A DNA stretch of 64,000 bases from NCBI GenBank assembly GCA_047495785.1, contig JBLDXI010000015.1, positions 4,278,001 through 4,342,000 of the forward strand, given 5' to 3'. The notes beneath the pieces were generated by a model. That model searched no databases. It had not been told where the DNA came from and was given only the letters and a program-made list of their open reading frames with translations. This stretch comes from Lepidodermella squamata. Taxonomy: Eukaryota > Gastrotricha. Below are positions 46,209 to 57,400 of this stretch, piece by piece (position 1 is the stretch's first letter; each line of letters begins with the position of its first letter). The translations under genes were made by a program, and so were the position numbers.

Positions 46209-47190
46209 ATGACGAGAGATTTTGTCAATATCGCGCCGAATCGCGAGGCCAAGTTCCGCCTGATGCAATGGAATCTCTTAGCTAGGGGCCTTTGCGCGTC
46301 TGACAGTTTCCCCAAAGCCGACCCGGCCAACCTGGAATATGATCACCGTTTCTCTTTATTTATTGATACTATCAACCGGTATAAGCCTCATGTGATCACC
46401 GTGGAAGAACTCGACCAAAAGGACCTCTTGATGCAGCGCCTTGAAGGCTATCAATGCATTTACATGCCTTCCCCCGACTCACCCTGTTTATCGCTAAAGC
46501 CGCCAAGTGAATTCGGTCCAGATGGTATCGCCTTAATTTATTCGTAAGTCCAGCGTACTTTATTACGTAGTATTCGCATATTATCGTCAAATTATTGTTT
46601 TCAGGCCAAACGTGGAACTGGTGAGTCATGAATCGATTGAGCTCCCTCTGCCTCCAGATGCAAATGGCAAGCCTCGATCCAAACCTGTAATCTCTGCTGT
46701 TCTCAAATTGAAGCAACAAAACATGGCTTTTCGCGTCATCGCCGTGCACTTGAAAGCTAAGAAGCCTTTCGCTCACGTTCGCGTTGAACAATTCGCCAAA
46801 ATATTGAAATATCTAGAAAATCAGTCTGATGCATTGCCAGTCATTATATCAGGTGATTTCAATGCAGAGCCCAATGAGCCGGTAATCAACAATGCCAATG
46901 AGGCTGGTTTTACCAGTGTGATGCCTGCCGCCACGCCTTTCTCAACGGCGAAATTCCAATTCGATGGGCACGATAAGGCGAAGGTTAATCGCAACGTGCG
47001 TTTGATCGATTACGTTTTCTTCAGAAACTCAGCTGCTGCCGCGCGATCGCTGCTGCTACCTGTTGCGTATTTGCAAATGCCTGATATCGGAGAACTTGAA
47101 CCGACGCTGTTGCCTAATGCAGCGCACCCTTCAGATCATTTGCCGCTAGTTGTTGATTTTGACTTATTTTCCGACGCTGCGTCTTTTTGA
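46209..47190 (+). CDS. NOCT: Nocturnin-like EEP-family phosphatase
   Basis: Two exons (46209-46543, 46605-47190) join to 306 aa, covering the catalytic domain without the long N-terminal leader of vertebrate nocturnin. EEP motifs are complete: RLMQWNLLARGL with the Mg-binding Asn, ITVEELDQ with the Mg-binding Glu, FGPDGIALIYS, RVIAVHLKAKK, SGDFNAEP, RLIDYVFF and HPSDHLPLVVDFD. Nocturnin removes the 2'-phosphate from NADP(H) and is circadian or metabolic in animals; related CCR4-type members are deadenylases, so substrate choice is inferred from the SPCL-FGPDG block. No targeting peptide is seen. It closes a five-gene head-to-tail run. Confidence 0.85.
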
Positions 47191-47534
47191 GGCCTGCAGT
47201 GGATATGAAGCAGCAATGTACTGCTGTGATATTTTCCTGTCAACCAGGCGCAGTGTGCTAATTTGTGACGTATAGTTTTGTATCGCACACCTCCGATCAA
47301 TTGAATAAACTTACTGATTTGAGATCACGCGTCTTTTTAATTTTGGCGTTTGCGTTGTTTGTCTTGTTCCATTTTGCTATTTACGGCCAATTTACGCAGC
47401 ACACCGCAGAAAATAATGAGCTTGTTACAATTTAATAATCGCGGTGTTTGACAACCACTGCGGTTAATTTACGAACAAATACCCACAGCTAAATAAGGCT
47501 AAAAATTGGCCACAAATACTCATTTCTACCAAAA
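47191..47534. other. Intergenic, nocturnin 3' UTR and homeobox promoter
   Basis: Contains AATAAA near 47304. Unlike the junctions before it, no acceptor-like (pyrimidine)AG lies close to the homeobox ATG, and the gap is larger (344 nt), so the homeobox gene probably has its own promoter. Confidence 0.45.
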
Positions 47535-48070
47535 ATGAATCCCGAATCGAGACAAAACCGTTCACCTTCCAACAACGTTTTATGGCACCTGTTCTTACAC
47601 AACGCTCAGCTAGTTAATACATCGATGGATGCAGTTGCTCGTAAAGTTAATTCGGTCGAGCCTTTAGTGGTTAAAGTCAGCGATAGTCAACCGCCTGATG
47701 ATGCTCACGCCGATAAATCCGTAAAATCAGCAAGTCCGGATGAGAAATCGGCGAATCCTCGACTTCGCACCAATTTTTCTGCTCATCAGCTTTCGCGACT
47801 CGAACACTATTTCCGCATTTCCAACTATCCGGATTTATGGCTACGGCAGCAGATTTCCCGTGAGCTTGACATAAATGAATATCGCGTACAGGTAATGATG
47901 CAAAGCGTATCAACTTGAAATATTTTATTCATCCTTCATTTCCCTAGGTTTGGTTTCAAAATAGAAGAAGTCGATTTCGAAGGGAGCAAGCGAGAAATAA
48001 CACTATCGCAAACAACAGTCAACGCGATGACTTGACATTTACAATAGCCACGAAAATCACTAAAGTTTAA
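47535..48070 (+). CDS. Small divergent PRD-like homeobox protein
   Basis: Two exons (47535-47891, 47948-48070) join to 159 aa. The homeodomain covers about residues 75-135: RLRTNFSAHQLSRLEHYFRISNYPDLWLR with helix 3 VWFQNRRSRFRREQ (Gln at position 50). The intron falls inside helix 3 between Gln44 and Val45-type residues, the site often used in paired-like genes. Helix 1/2 fits the PRD-like class, but the SRF ending instead of AKW makes it divergent and I cannot name an ortholog. It has no octapeptide or OAR motif. It is probably a nuclear transcription factor. Its stop codon overlaps that of the convergent acetyltransferase gene. Confidence 0.88.
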
Positions 48071-48564
48071 CTAGATAGTGGAATAGTTATTCGCTTCAGA
48101 TGCCAATCCGTTTCGATCTTAGCACCCAGTTTTTTCTTGTAAAAATCTAGCGCCAATTGGTTCCATGACAAAACACTCCATGACAATGAAGTCAACCCAA
48201 GCTCTTTGGCCTCATTTCCACTAAGGTGAACAACCAACTGCTCACCAATTCCTAATCTCCGATACTCAGGCTTAACATAGAGATCTTCAATGTACAGCGC
48301 TTTCCTCCCATCAGCGAAATATTGTACAAACCAAAGTGCCATTCCGACTATTTCGCCATCTTTTTTGTTCGTAGCTAATAGTCCTTTAAAAATACCTTCC
48401 GTTAAACATTCACTGAGAAGCTCGACCGTCATCGCTACATCCTTGCTGCAGTGCTCATAGCTTGCCAACTCATTTATCAGCGCCAGGATGCCATTACAAT
48501 CGTGACTGTTTGCTTCTGCTTTTCTCAACAAAATGCTGTCAGTAATACCGCGTGCTGAAGCCAT
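48067..48564 (-). CDS. SSAT-like GNAT N-acetyltransferase (diamine/thialysine type)
   Basis: Single exon, 165 aa. GNAT fold with LLRKAEANSHDCNGILALINELASYE at the start, the GMALWFVQYFADGRKALYIEDLYVKPEYRRLGIGEQLV acetyl-CoA loop (R-x2-G-I-G), SLSWSVLSWNQLALDFYKKKLGA and a C-terminal RITI strand. This is the spermidine/spermine (SSAT1/SSAT2) subfamily, which acetylates polyamines or thialysine with acetyl-CoA in the cytosol. Substrate is not decided by sequence alone. Its TAA and the homeobox TAA share two bases at 48068-48069. Confidence 0.85.
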   Translation of the reverse strand: MASARGITDSILLRKAEANSHDCNGILALINELASYEHCSKDVAMTVELLSECLTEGIFKGLLATNKKDGEIVGMALWFVQYFADGRKALYIEDLYVKPEYRRLGIGEQLVVHLSGNEAKELGLTSLSWSVLSWNQLALDFYKKKLGAKIETDWHLKRITIPLSS

Positions 48565-49478
48565 TAGCTTTTTTCACTTTCTCTCTCTACCACCTACACA
48601 AAACACAAGCCGTGTTAAGAGTCAGAAAGTTGTCGACAAATTATTTAATTTATTCACCATCTTCGTCAGCATAGTCAAAATTTCGCGCATGGCGTTTCAT
48701 ACATAAGACCAAGACGCCAACTTTTTCATATAACAGTTAGTCCATTATGATATTCAATTATAATCATTAAATAACAAGAAGTTGGTGTTTCAATATATAT
48801 ATAATTGTATGATATATAAATTGTTTACATTTACGAAGTATCATTATGCTAATTAAGTATATAAAGATAAAAGCAAAACAATGTATTTGTCTCTTTTGGA
48901 AAAAGTATAGAGCTATCTGTTGTGATATTTCATAAGATGATGAGTTACACCATGTATTATGCTGTCAAATTTCGTTCTACTAATGTGTGGAAACGTATAA
49001 CAAAGAATATAACCGCCGACAATGATAGAGTTTGTTTTTTTTTCGTCTCAGATTCAACAGCCGTGTTAAGTGTTTCCCGAGAGTATAACGTCGAAATTAT
49101 CCAGCCTCGTGCACATCTTTTAGATGATGATGAGAAAAGGCTACAACAATGTTGAAATTATTGCAATTTTACCGAAAAAGGTACAAGAGACGATTGCAGA
49201 TGAGAAACGCAGATGATGATGATGTATAGTCCTTTACATGCTACAATTGTCGCGCGTCATTTCGTCGCCACAATAAATCAAGAGACAAGAAAGATGAAGA
49301 GAGATAAAAACTAAGTTTTTGTGTAGCTCGATTGCCGCAATCACAACATTTGTGTGCCTCGTTATCGTTTCTTTAATTTTACAGTCAGATAATCACAGAA
49401 AAAGCTAGACGCCGATATCTTGGTTAAAGTGTCAGAGAAGAACGCAAAAAAGTGGGCACGGGTTGATCGCGTGGCTGC
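48565..49478. other. Intergenic, AT-rich
   Basis: Promoter side of the SSAT-like gene (minus) and 3' UTR of the PH/PTB-like gene (minus). An alternating AT tract (ATATATATATAA) lies near 48795. A short open stretch at 48922-49155 has no homology. No RNA gene found. Confidence 0.4.
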
Positions 49479-51325
49479 TCAGCTGAGCGTCGGCGCGACA
49501 GGTGGACACGCGGCGAGCGGGGTCATGCTAACGCGGCACGGTAGCGAAGAAGCGAGGGGAGATAACGCGGACGGGCGTAAGTTTGACGAGTTTGGCGCCG
49601 AGACGACAGATGCCGCCGGGCTGCTGGTCGTGGTGGACGAAGCGCGCCGAGGCATGGTCTGTGACCGGTGATCGACTGCGCCCTGCTGCTGAACAGCTTG
49701 CGATAAGCGGCGATGTTCGGGTGACGCGATAACAGCCGTCTGCGAGAGAGCTAGGTAACTCGAGTCGAGGTTGGTCAGGTGACGGAAGCAGCACGGTCGG
49801 GAAAGGCTCAATTTCGACGGCAACTTGCCCTTCCACCACATCGAAAATCCGTTAGAATTCGATGAGCTTGACTTTTTCTAAAATAAAAAATAATAATAAT
49901 AAATCAACGTGAAGAAATAAAAAAATCCAGCTTAATTTTTTTACATCGCAATTTTTTGCATCAATTTTTCTACACTATTTTTCCTAGACCCTCGAAAATG
50001 CCTAACAGCAGAATAATGAGAAAAAAACTTACGCCATTTGGAGGTGCGAATATAACATCGCTTTTGGCCAGTTCATTGAAAGCAGCAAAAAATTGTCCCG
50101 CAGACGCAGCACTAGCAAACTTGATCAAATAGACGGTTTTCTGACCATTTGGGTTCATCGTAGTTAGCCGATGTGTATCAGCCGATGCGGAAGCCAGGGT
50201 GTAGCAATCTCGCTGAACGATGCGTTCACGCCGTAACGTGAAACCCGTGCCTCGTTCTGCTAATATCAAGTAGAGAATTTGTTTCGAAGACGCAAATTGG
50301 CTGCGTTTCGGCGTTTTATTGCTAGACGCTGTCAGCGATGGGTATTTATCGACGAGGAAGATCGGCACACCGCAGGCGACTTGATCGTGGTCTTCGGTTA
50401 GCGATGCCGCCACCTCTTCGACAAACATTTGAGCCATGGAAGTTGCGACTCTCACATCGGTTTTCAGACTGCGATAGAAAATGTCGACCTGAGCAATTTC
50501 GGCCTGCTGCAATGGCGGCAGTTCCTCGTCGATGGCGGCCAGGGCTGTGTGAGCGGACGAGCAGCGAGGCACGTAGGCGGAAGAGGTTAGCGATGAGTTA
50601 ATCTGCTGAGCTGGTTTCGAGACAAAAAAATCCGCGTTCGTCGCCATGTTTTCACGGCCTGATGACGAAGACGCGGAGGAGGCGGAGGAGGGCGGCGGAC
50701 TCGCGTCGTCGCCGCACGACATCATACTCCGAACGTTCGACCGGTGGTTGCTGACTGGGCCGCCGGTCACCGAACTCGAGCTGTGGTAACCCGCACTGCT
50801 CGTGTTGCTTATCAACGACCGTTGACTTTCGGCGGCAATCGCCGCGGATGAGCTGCTGCTGCTGGTGTTGTTGTAAGACGCCGGCGAGGTTGGACGCTGG
50901 TTGACTAGCGGTTGTTGCTCGCTGGCTGAATTTGACATCATCAGCGAATCGGCGTGATCCAACGACAGTAGATGCTCGCTGAACGAGGCAGGTACCGGCA
51001 TTGTCTGCTGCTGCGCTGGCATCTGCAGCCTTTGGTGGTCATTCGGAGAGCTGATGATTTGTTGCTGCTGCTGCTGTTGCTGGGCGATCGAGTTGCTCCG
51101 CAACGACCGATGCGCCTCTTCCTCGGCGGACACGAACGACGTCGATCGAATGATGGCGGAGACAACGGATGACCCGCGGCTACCCGGGTTATTTGCCATC
51201 ACAATATTCGCGAAATCACTGTACTTCGAATCGCCGGCATTGATCGACTGCAAGGCGGTGTTGGATTTAATCGACCGGAACGTGGCGTAAGTCGAGTGTG
51301 AGGGCGCCGGTTCCATCGAAGTCAT
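49479..51325 (-). CDS. Orphan protein with PH/PTB-like domain
   Basis: Two exons on minus (51325-50033 and 49877-49479) join exactly to 563 aa. Residues 1-265 are Ser/Gln-rich and disordered, with a run of eight Gln. From about 270 to 430 is a folded domain: VDIFYRSLKTDVRVATSMAQ, the LVDKYPSL strand, ILYLILAERGTGFTLRRERIVQRDCY and VYLIKFASAASAGQFFAAFNELAK, ending in a helix as PH/PTB/EVH1 folds do. The tail is basic and Ser/Ala-rich, with RRASS- and SLSRP-type sites that could be phosphorylated. I cannot name the family. A long upstream desert suggests developmentally regulated expression. Confidence 0.75.
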
Positions 51326-54200
51326 AATAAAAATAAACCGATGTTGTTCTTCGATTAATCGCTGGCCGATAAAATAATAATCATAACATCAGCAGCGTTG
51401 TTGCACTGGTTCGGTTCAGTTGTATTGATATTAAAACACTAGAGTCGGCAAAATATAAAACATATACAGCACTTGATGGTTAAAGTGAGAGCAGCAGGAT
51501 GGAGATATCATTCCCGCCTCATCTTCATGATACTACAAGTAGTAGTAGTCGTAGTAGTGTTATTATTTGACGAGAAAAGCTGCCTCGAGTGAGTAAATAA
51601 TTGCCTGAAATGGCTGAGAGGGGTAAAAAATTGCGCCTCTCGCTGTCACTACACGAACAAAAACCAGCTGCTGCTACTACTACTATTACATCAGAAGCGA
51701 TAACACAGCTAGGGGTGGCCGGCTCAGCCAGTTTTTTCTACTTGGCACTGACAATGATTGTGCCAAATAATAATATTATGATGTTATCAAAAAACCTCAA
51801 GGGGTCAGCCGAAAAATTATAACGCAATTGGTATAGTAAAGTCCATCAGCAACCGAGCTGCTCGCGGTGCATAAATTGTCGATAAGTCAAAAAATAAGCG
51901 AGCAACAGCCGCAGCCGTGATATTTCCATGAAATCGCTTTCGGTGTGGAAATCGCGCCGTAAAACAACCAGCATCAACAAAAACAACAACAAATAACAAT
52001 AAAAGTGGTGTAATTCCCTTGCTACTGCTGCTGTTGCTGTCGAGGCGATCAAGTGCTGAGGCAATAAAAAGCCGCGGAACACGGCCAAGCAGCACTCGTA
52101 AACCCATTTACCACGTGTATAATAAATCGGCCTATAGCAGCGTAGCTTGTGGTAATAATCCAATAACAATTTAATCATAAAAAGAGACGTCGAAGTGGAA
52201 CAATGAAAAGAAATCGACATGTTGATGATGATAACATTATTATATGAGATGTAAAACGAAAACACGCGCGCTTTACCTGCTCGTAATCTAAATCGCTAAA
52301 CAAAGACGTGTGTAACAAACTAAGCGCGCGCGCGCATCATTATCTCCGCTACACAAATTCAGTATAAACAAATGATGAAAAATTTTGTCAATTTTTTAAG
52401 CTGCGGCCGCGATGATTATGCGCGCTAGTGATATTCAATAAAAAAGCCTTAACTTTTGGAGCAAAAAACAACTCACGTGAAGACGTGAGTAATAATTATT
52501 ACTGCTGCGGTTTTTTTCTGCTGGGATTTGCCAGCCAGGGGCTGCTTGATTACCATGGCAAAACAACAACTGTGTTGAGGGGTGGCCACAAGCGTAGCCC
52601 AGTTGCCGCCCACTCTTCTCGGCAACAAAAACACCGCAGCAAACAATTATCAACAATTTTTGCGCGCGGATCGTTCATTACCACCGAGATAATGGTGCGA
52701 GAGGAAAACACGCTCTGCGGCTAGGTGAAAAAAGGTGGCAATGATTATTTTGCTAATACAATAATACGATGAATGCCGACAGTGTAAGAAGACGAGCCTC
52801 TTTCGCTGCGACTCTTCAGCGGCTTTGTTTTTCAGCGCGCGCGCGCGCCTCTTTTTGCGCGCAGCAAATAAAAACTAGCAGACAGGTCGGCGAAGAAACT
52901 CAGAAGACAACGGCGATTACACAGAAAAACACTCTGGTGGTTGGTTGCTCTGCGAAAATAACACTCTGCGCAGTATAATAATGGTCGCGCTGTGAAAATC
53001 AGCGATTAACGACACGCGACAGCTCTGATGATGATGATGATGGTGATGAGATGAGACGAGAAACATCACAGCGAAAGAGAGCGGAGAAAAACTTTCACGG
53101 CGTCAAAAGCTAAAACAAACCGAGTCCTGTGATAACAATCGCAGCCGCCATACAATGCGCATCGGTGACACATCGCCGTTGCAGGCGGCGTTTAATGGCG
53201 CAAACCAACGCACAGAACCCAGGTAATTTGGCATTTCACTTTTTATTTGTGTGCGCTCCACCTTGGAACAACACACACGTGCTGCATGAACCTATCACTA
53301 CTACTACTACTACCAGCAACGAGAAAGAACACCAAACATTGTATATATATTATATAAAATCCAGGCGTTGATGATTGTCGCGTTTTACATTTTACAGAGA
53401 AAGATATACCGTCCACGCACGACGGCGCGGCGATGATAATGATGCGGGTAATATCACACACGTAAAAAAGATCAGCCAGTGCTCAGTCATTTTTTTTCGT
53501 CTGTGAAAAATGACGCAACTACTGAGCTAAATAACTGAACCAGGACGGGATTTTTGGCAAGACGATTCAGGAGAAAAACTGCCGAGTAGTAGTAGTAGTA
53601 GCGTATGCGCGCAGTGTCTTGTTTACTAATAAAATTATCGCGCTTCAAATTGCGCGGTATAAACGTCATGAGTGGAGAAGGTCCGCCTCTCTAGAAAAAC
53701 ACGAGATGGCATTTGGTGCTCACAACATCGCGCGGGAAATGATGAGCAAATAATAATACCAACCGACATAAAAATGGGTCGGAGTTGTCAAATAACAATA
53801 ATAATAATAATAATAATAATCGCCGCAATTGCAAAAACGCGAGCGGAGAACGCCACATTCAACAGGCAATCAAAACACAGCGGCAGGTTGAACTGTAGCG
53901 GAAGTAACAAAACGGTAGTGATGGTTTTCTACTCGAAACGAACCCGAAGAGGCGGCTGTCAGTTTTCCTCTTCCTCTTCCTTCTCCCATTCTTCCCTTCT
54001 TCCCTTCTACTCTTCCTTCTTCCACTCTTCAGAAAAACCTTACGCTTTTTTAGCCATTTATTACTGTTATGCGTTTTGCAAACACAAACACGCACACACA
54101 CACTTTAATTGCGCGCGACAATAAAATTGCTGAATGCGTAAAACAGCAACAAAAATAATAAAAAATGCGCCTTAATAATTTTTCAAAATGAAATGTGTCG
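51326..54200. repeat. Gene desert, part 1: microsatellite-rich noncoding DNA
   Basis: Probably the 5' region of the PH/PTB-like gene. Visible simple repeats: (AGT)n 51537-51558; (GC)n 52324-52335 and 52834-52848; (GAT)n 53025-53043; (TAG)n 53588-53602; (AAT)n 53798-53820. A 65-nt pyrimidine tract built of CTTCC/CTTCTC units spans 53967-54032. No convincing gene; all open stretches are low-complexity. Confidence 0.6.
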
Positions 54201-54206
54201 AATTGT

Positions 54207-54415
54207 GATTGGCTCGCGTCAGTGACTCAAACACACAAAAATTCGTCTATAAAAGGAAGAAAAGGAAGAGCGCCGCGTCAGAGCCGCGGCGCAATCTGGA
54301 AGATTGGAAGACAGATTGGAAGATAGAGATGGAAGAATAGGAAGAATAGAAGGAAGAAAGGAAGAATAAGAGAAGGAAGAGGAAGACAGTCTTGGGGTTA
54401 ATAAGTTGCGTAAGG
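54207..54415 (+). promoter_or_regulatory. TATA-Inr promoter with CCAAT and AP-1-like sites, then a noncoding exon
   Basis: In order: inverted CCAAT (ATTGG, 54208-54212), TGACTCA (54223-54229), TATAAAA (54248-54254) and an initiator-like TCAGAG whose A at 54280 lies 32 nt after the start of the TATA box. A GC hairpin GCGCCGCG/CGCGGCGC (54270-54277/54285-54292) overlaps the start. Purine-only-like sequence (GGAAGA units) runs to about 54388 and a GTAAGG donor follows at 54410, so 54280-54409 may be a noncoding first exon. The target may be ZDHHC, 8 kb downstream, or a noncoding RNA. Confidence 0.5.
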
Positions 54416-57400
54416 TAACAATAACAATACTAATCGTGTTGCTATATGCACCAACAAACGAAACAACCGGGCGAGTCGTGACCGTCTGCTGGCCTCATTT
54501 GCGTACGCCAAAAGCAACGCTACGATCGGAGTACCACTCATCTTCATCTGCAAATACTTAGCACTACCTGGTATATATCGCTACAGCAGCGCGATCTTTT
54601 TGGTGAAGCGCGGCGCACGTAAAATGTATAAATAATAAGCGAAGAAGGTAGAAGAACACGATCGGAACCGCATATCAGCGCGAGCACGTGCGCGACCTTG
54701 CCGTGCGATAAATGAGGCCATAGCCACCACCACAACCATCATCCAACTTACACACCCTAAAACAGAACCGGCGAACAATTGCTTCCGAGCTAAGAGCCAG
54801 CTCTTCCGCCCGCCGCCACCATTCATCAGCTCGCCGATAATAACGTGATGTGTTTAATTGCTAGATCGTGATTGTTTTGTTTTCCTACATGCAGCAGCCT
54901 AATAGTTCGCATATTAACGCTAAGTGGTGAAGTGAAGACTAATACAAAGTAAATTAACAAAACGTAAAACGTGATCACGGCGAGGAAACGACGCTGAGAA
55001 GAGGAAGAAGAAGATAACCGACAGAATGTTTCAGCAGGTTCCTAAATGTGCACAGCTGCAGCAGAACCCACACAGCATACCAACCGACAAACAAAACAAC
55101 CATTAGCGCGAGTTGGTGGTGGATGAAAAATGAATAAACATCGCTAACATTTTAACATCGCTAAAAATAACAGAATTTCGACACACTCAAGAATCAAAAG
55201 TTAGCGAACGCTTGCCTGCCGCCGCAAGGCTTCGCAAAGCGCGGGGCGTGAAAGGCAGATTAGCGGCGCCGTAACCGGTTCAAAAGCCGGTCATTGTCGG
55301 GTGTGAATTGCAGCAAATTTGTGATAATAACGCTGTTTGTTCAACGGACGACTTTAAGCCGTCGCATTAGTCGGCACGGCAACAAAAATGCGAGTTGCTG
55401 TTGACATCGAGTAGCCATGGTCAGTAAGGCGTGTTTCCTTCCGTTATGCCCATCCTGAAAATAATAAAGGGCACCGCCTAAAATAATTGTGACCTGTCCT
55501 CATCATTCGCGCGCCGCCGACGGGTAATACTGTTGAACAAGAGAGCGAGCAGGAGAGAAAGAGGAAGGAAGTATAGCCGATGAACAATGCGGTGAATTAG
55601 CCGCTCCCTTCTTCTCTTCTTTATTAATAATATATTCTATATTTTTGACGAGATAGAACAGGATAAACAAATTTCGCTCAAGTCGAATGACAGCCGCCGA
55701 GAGAGCACAACAAAGCACGCGCGAGACAAAAAGTGTGTGTGTGTATATGTGAGCGGCTTCGTTTTTCTTGAGAATGTTTGTTGTGCCCCCTTTCCGTTAT
55801 ATGAGACATTTTGTTGTTATTATTGAAAGAAGCCGTATAGTAGAAAAATTGTTGCCATAAAATTCACGCGTCTTGCGACCTATGTTGATCGCATACACGA
55901 AATTCGATCGGGCCTTTGGGCAAATACTGAGCATAGAAAAATACTAGCTTGATCGTATTATTATTATTACAACAAGAAACCAAATTCACGGCTACTACTA
56001 GTGTACGCTAAACCTCGGTCGCGCGAGAAAAATGCAGTGACATAATATCCATCGGGCGATCAGCGTCTGTGCGTGAGAATTCGGTTTTGCGATTTGATAC
56101 CATGCGCGTGTGATGCAGACGATAACGATTATAATAAACAGTGTGAGGCCAAAAACCGCGACGAAAAAACACGATTAAACGCCCATGATGCAAATAATCA
56201 AGTAAATAAGACGCTGAGAAACAAACAAATTGGGACGGCGATGAAAATTCAAGAGGCAAAGTGGACAACACTCGTTGCGAAAACAGGAAATGCGGCGGTG
56301 AGACAAGACAGGTGTGTGTTATTTTCGGCAACTAAATCACCGAGTGTAAAGTTATTGATCATAACGAGCAGCAGCAGCAAACTGGTTCAGCGGCGAACGA
56401 TGATGACGGATATTATCGGCCACAAATGGCTTAGGGGCAACCACTCGAAAATTAAGCGCTACTACTGCGCTGTCCAGACGGCAGGTATAAGTCAATAAAA
56501 ACACGCGCTGTGTCGCGCGCACTTGACAAAAAATAATATTCCCGCATTATTAGCGAAACCAGAGAAAATAAAAGGTGGTTGGGCAAAACGGAAGCAGCGA
56601 CGGCGCGGCTCTGGTGACGGCTGATTACACGAGGCAATGAATCCGGTGCCGGTAAAAAGGCAAATATAATTCGTAAACAAAGAAATAATATAATTATTAT
56701 TCTTCGTCTTCTACTTATAGCGAGACATGTAAGTTGCACTGCGCGACGCAGATAGAGACGCGAAAATAAATTATCTGGCAGGTGGCGAAACGAAGAGCTA
56801 AGCTGCTGGTCGTGGTCTGGAGTGGTGGGTCCAATGAGATTATTAAAAAGAAAACAAAAATTGAGAGCGCGTCGGATCAACGCAACGCCGCCACTCGATG
56901 AAACTTGTACGTGACAAGAAGAAAACGGAGAATGCGCTTGCCACTTTCCAGGCCGAGGAATAGTAATCATCATCGTTTTTCATAATAATCACAACATTTC
57001 GGCTGACTGACTGACTGGCCGTACGCACATAACTGCGCACAAGGCCGCGCGCAAGATGGTAAGAAAAGGTACATTCGTGTAATCAGGGGTCACACGAAGA
57101 AGACATGCGAAGTCATCGCGCGCGCGCGCGCGACATGTGCGAATGCCTGCGAACTAAAAGTGTCATCGTTTTCGTCGCGCTACTGAATCAGGTAGGTATC
57201 CAATAATTCTCTAGTGCACTTGCCGCCGTTGTTGTAATAACTCTCGCTGAAACAGCAACCAAAGACGCGGCTAATTTTACGACCTGGCACCAATACCGAC
57301 TACGATTATGTCGCAGCAGTTGTTGTAGTAGTAGTAAAGTAGTAGTAAGTAAAAACGATCGCAAAATGTGCGCGCGCGAAAATAAATACCAGTGTCTCTA

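Noticed and set aside
53672-54124. 150-codon open stretch in the gene desert
   Set aside because: It is a translation of AAT and CTTCC simple repeats.
55255-55320. tRNA-like T-arm (ACCGG TTCAAAAG CCGGT)
   Set aside because: The loop is 8 nt and no acceptor, D or anticodon stem can be formed around it.
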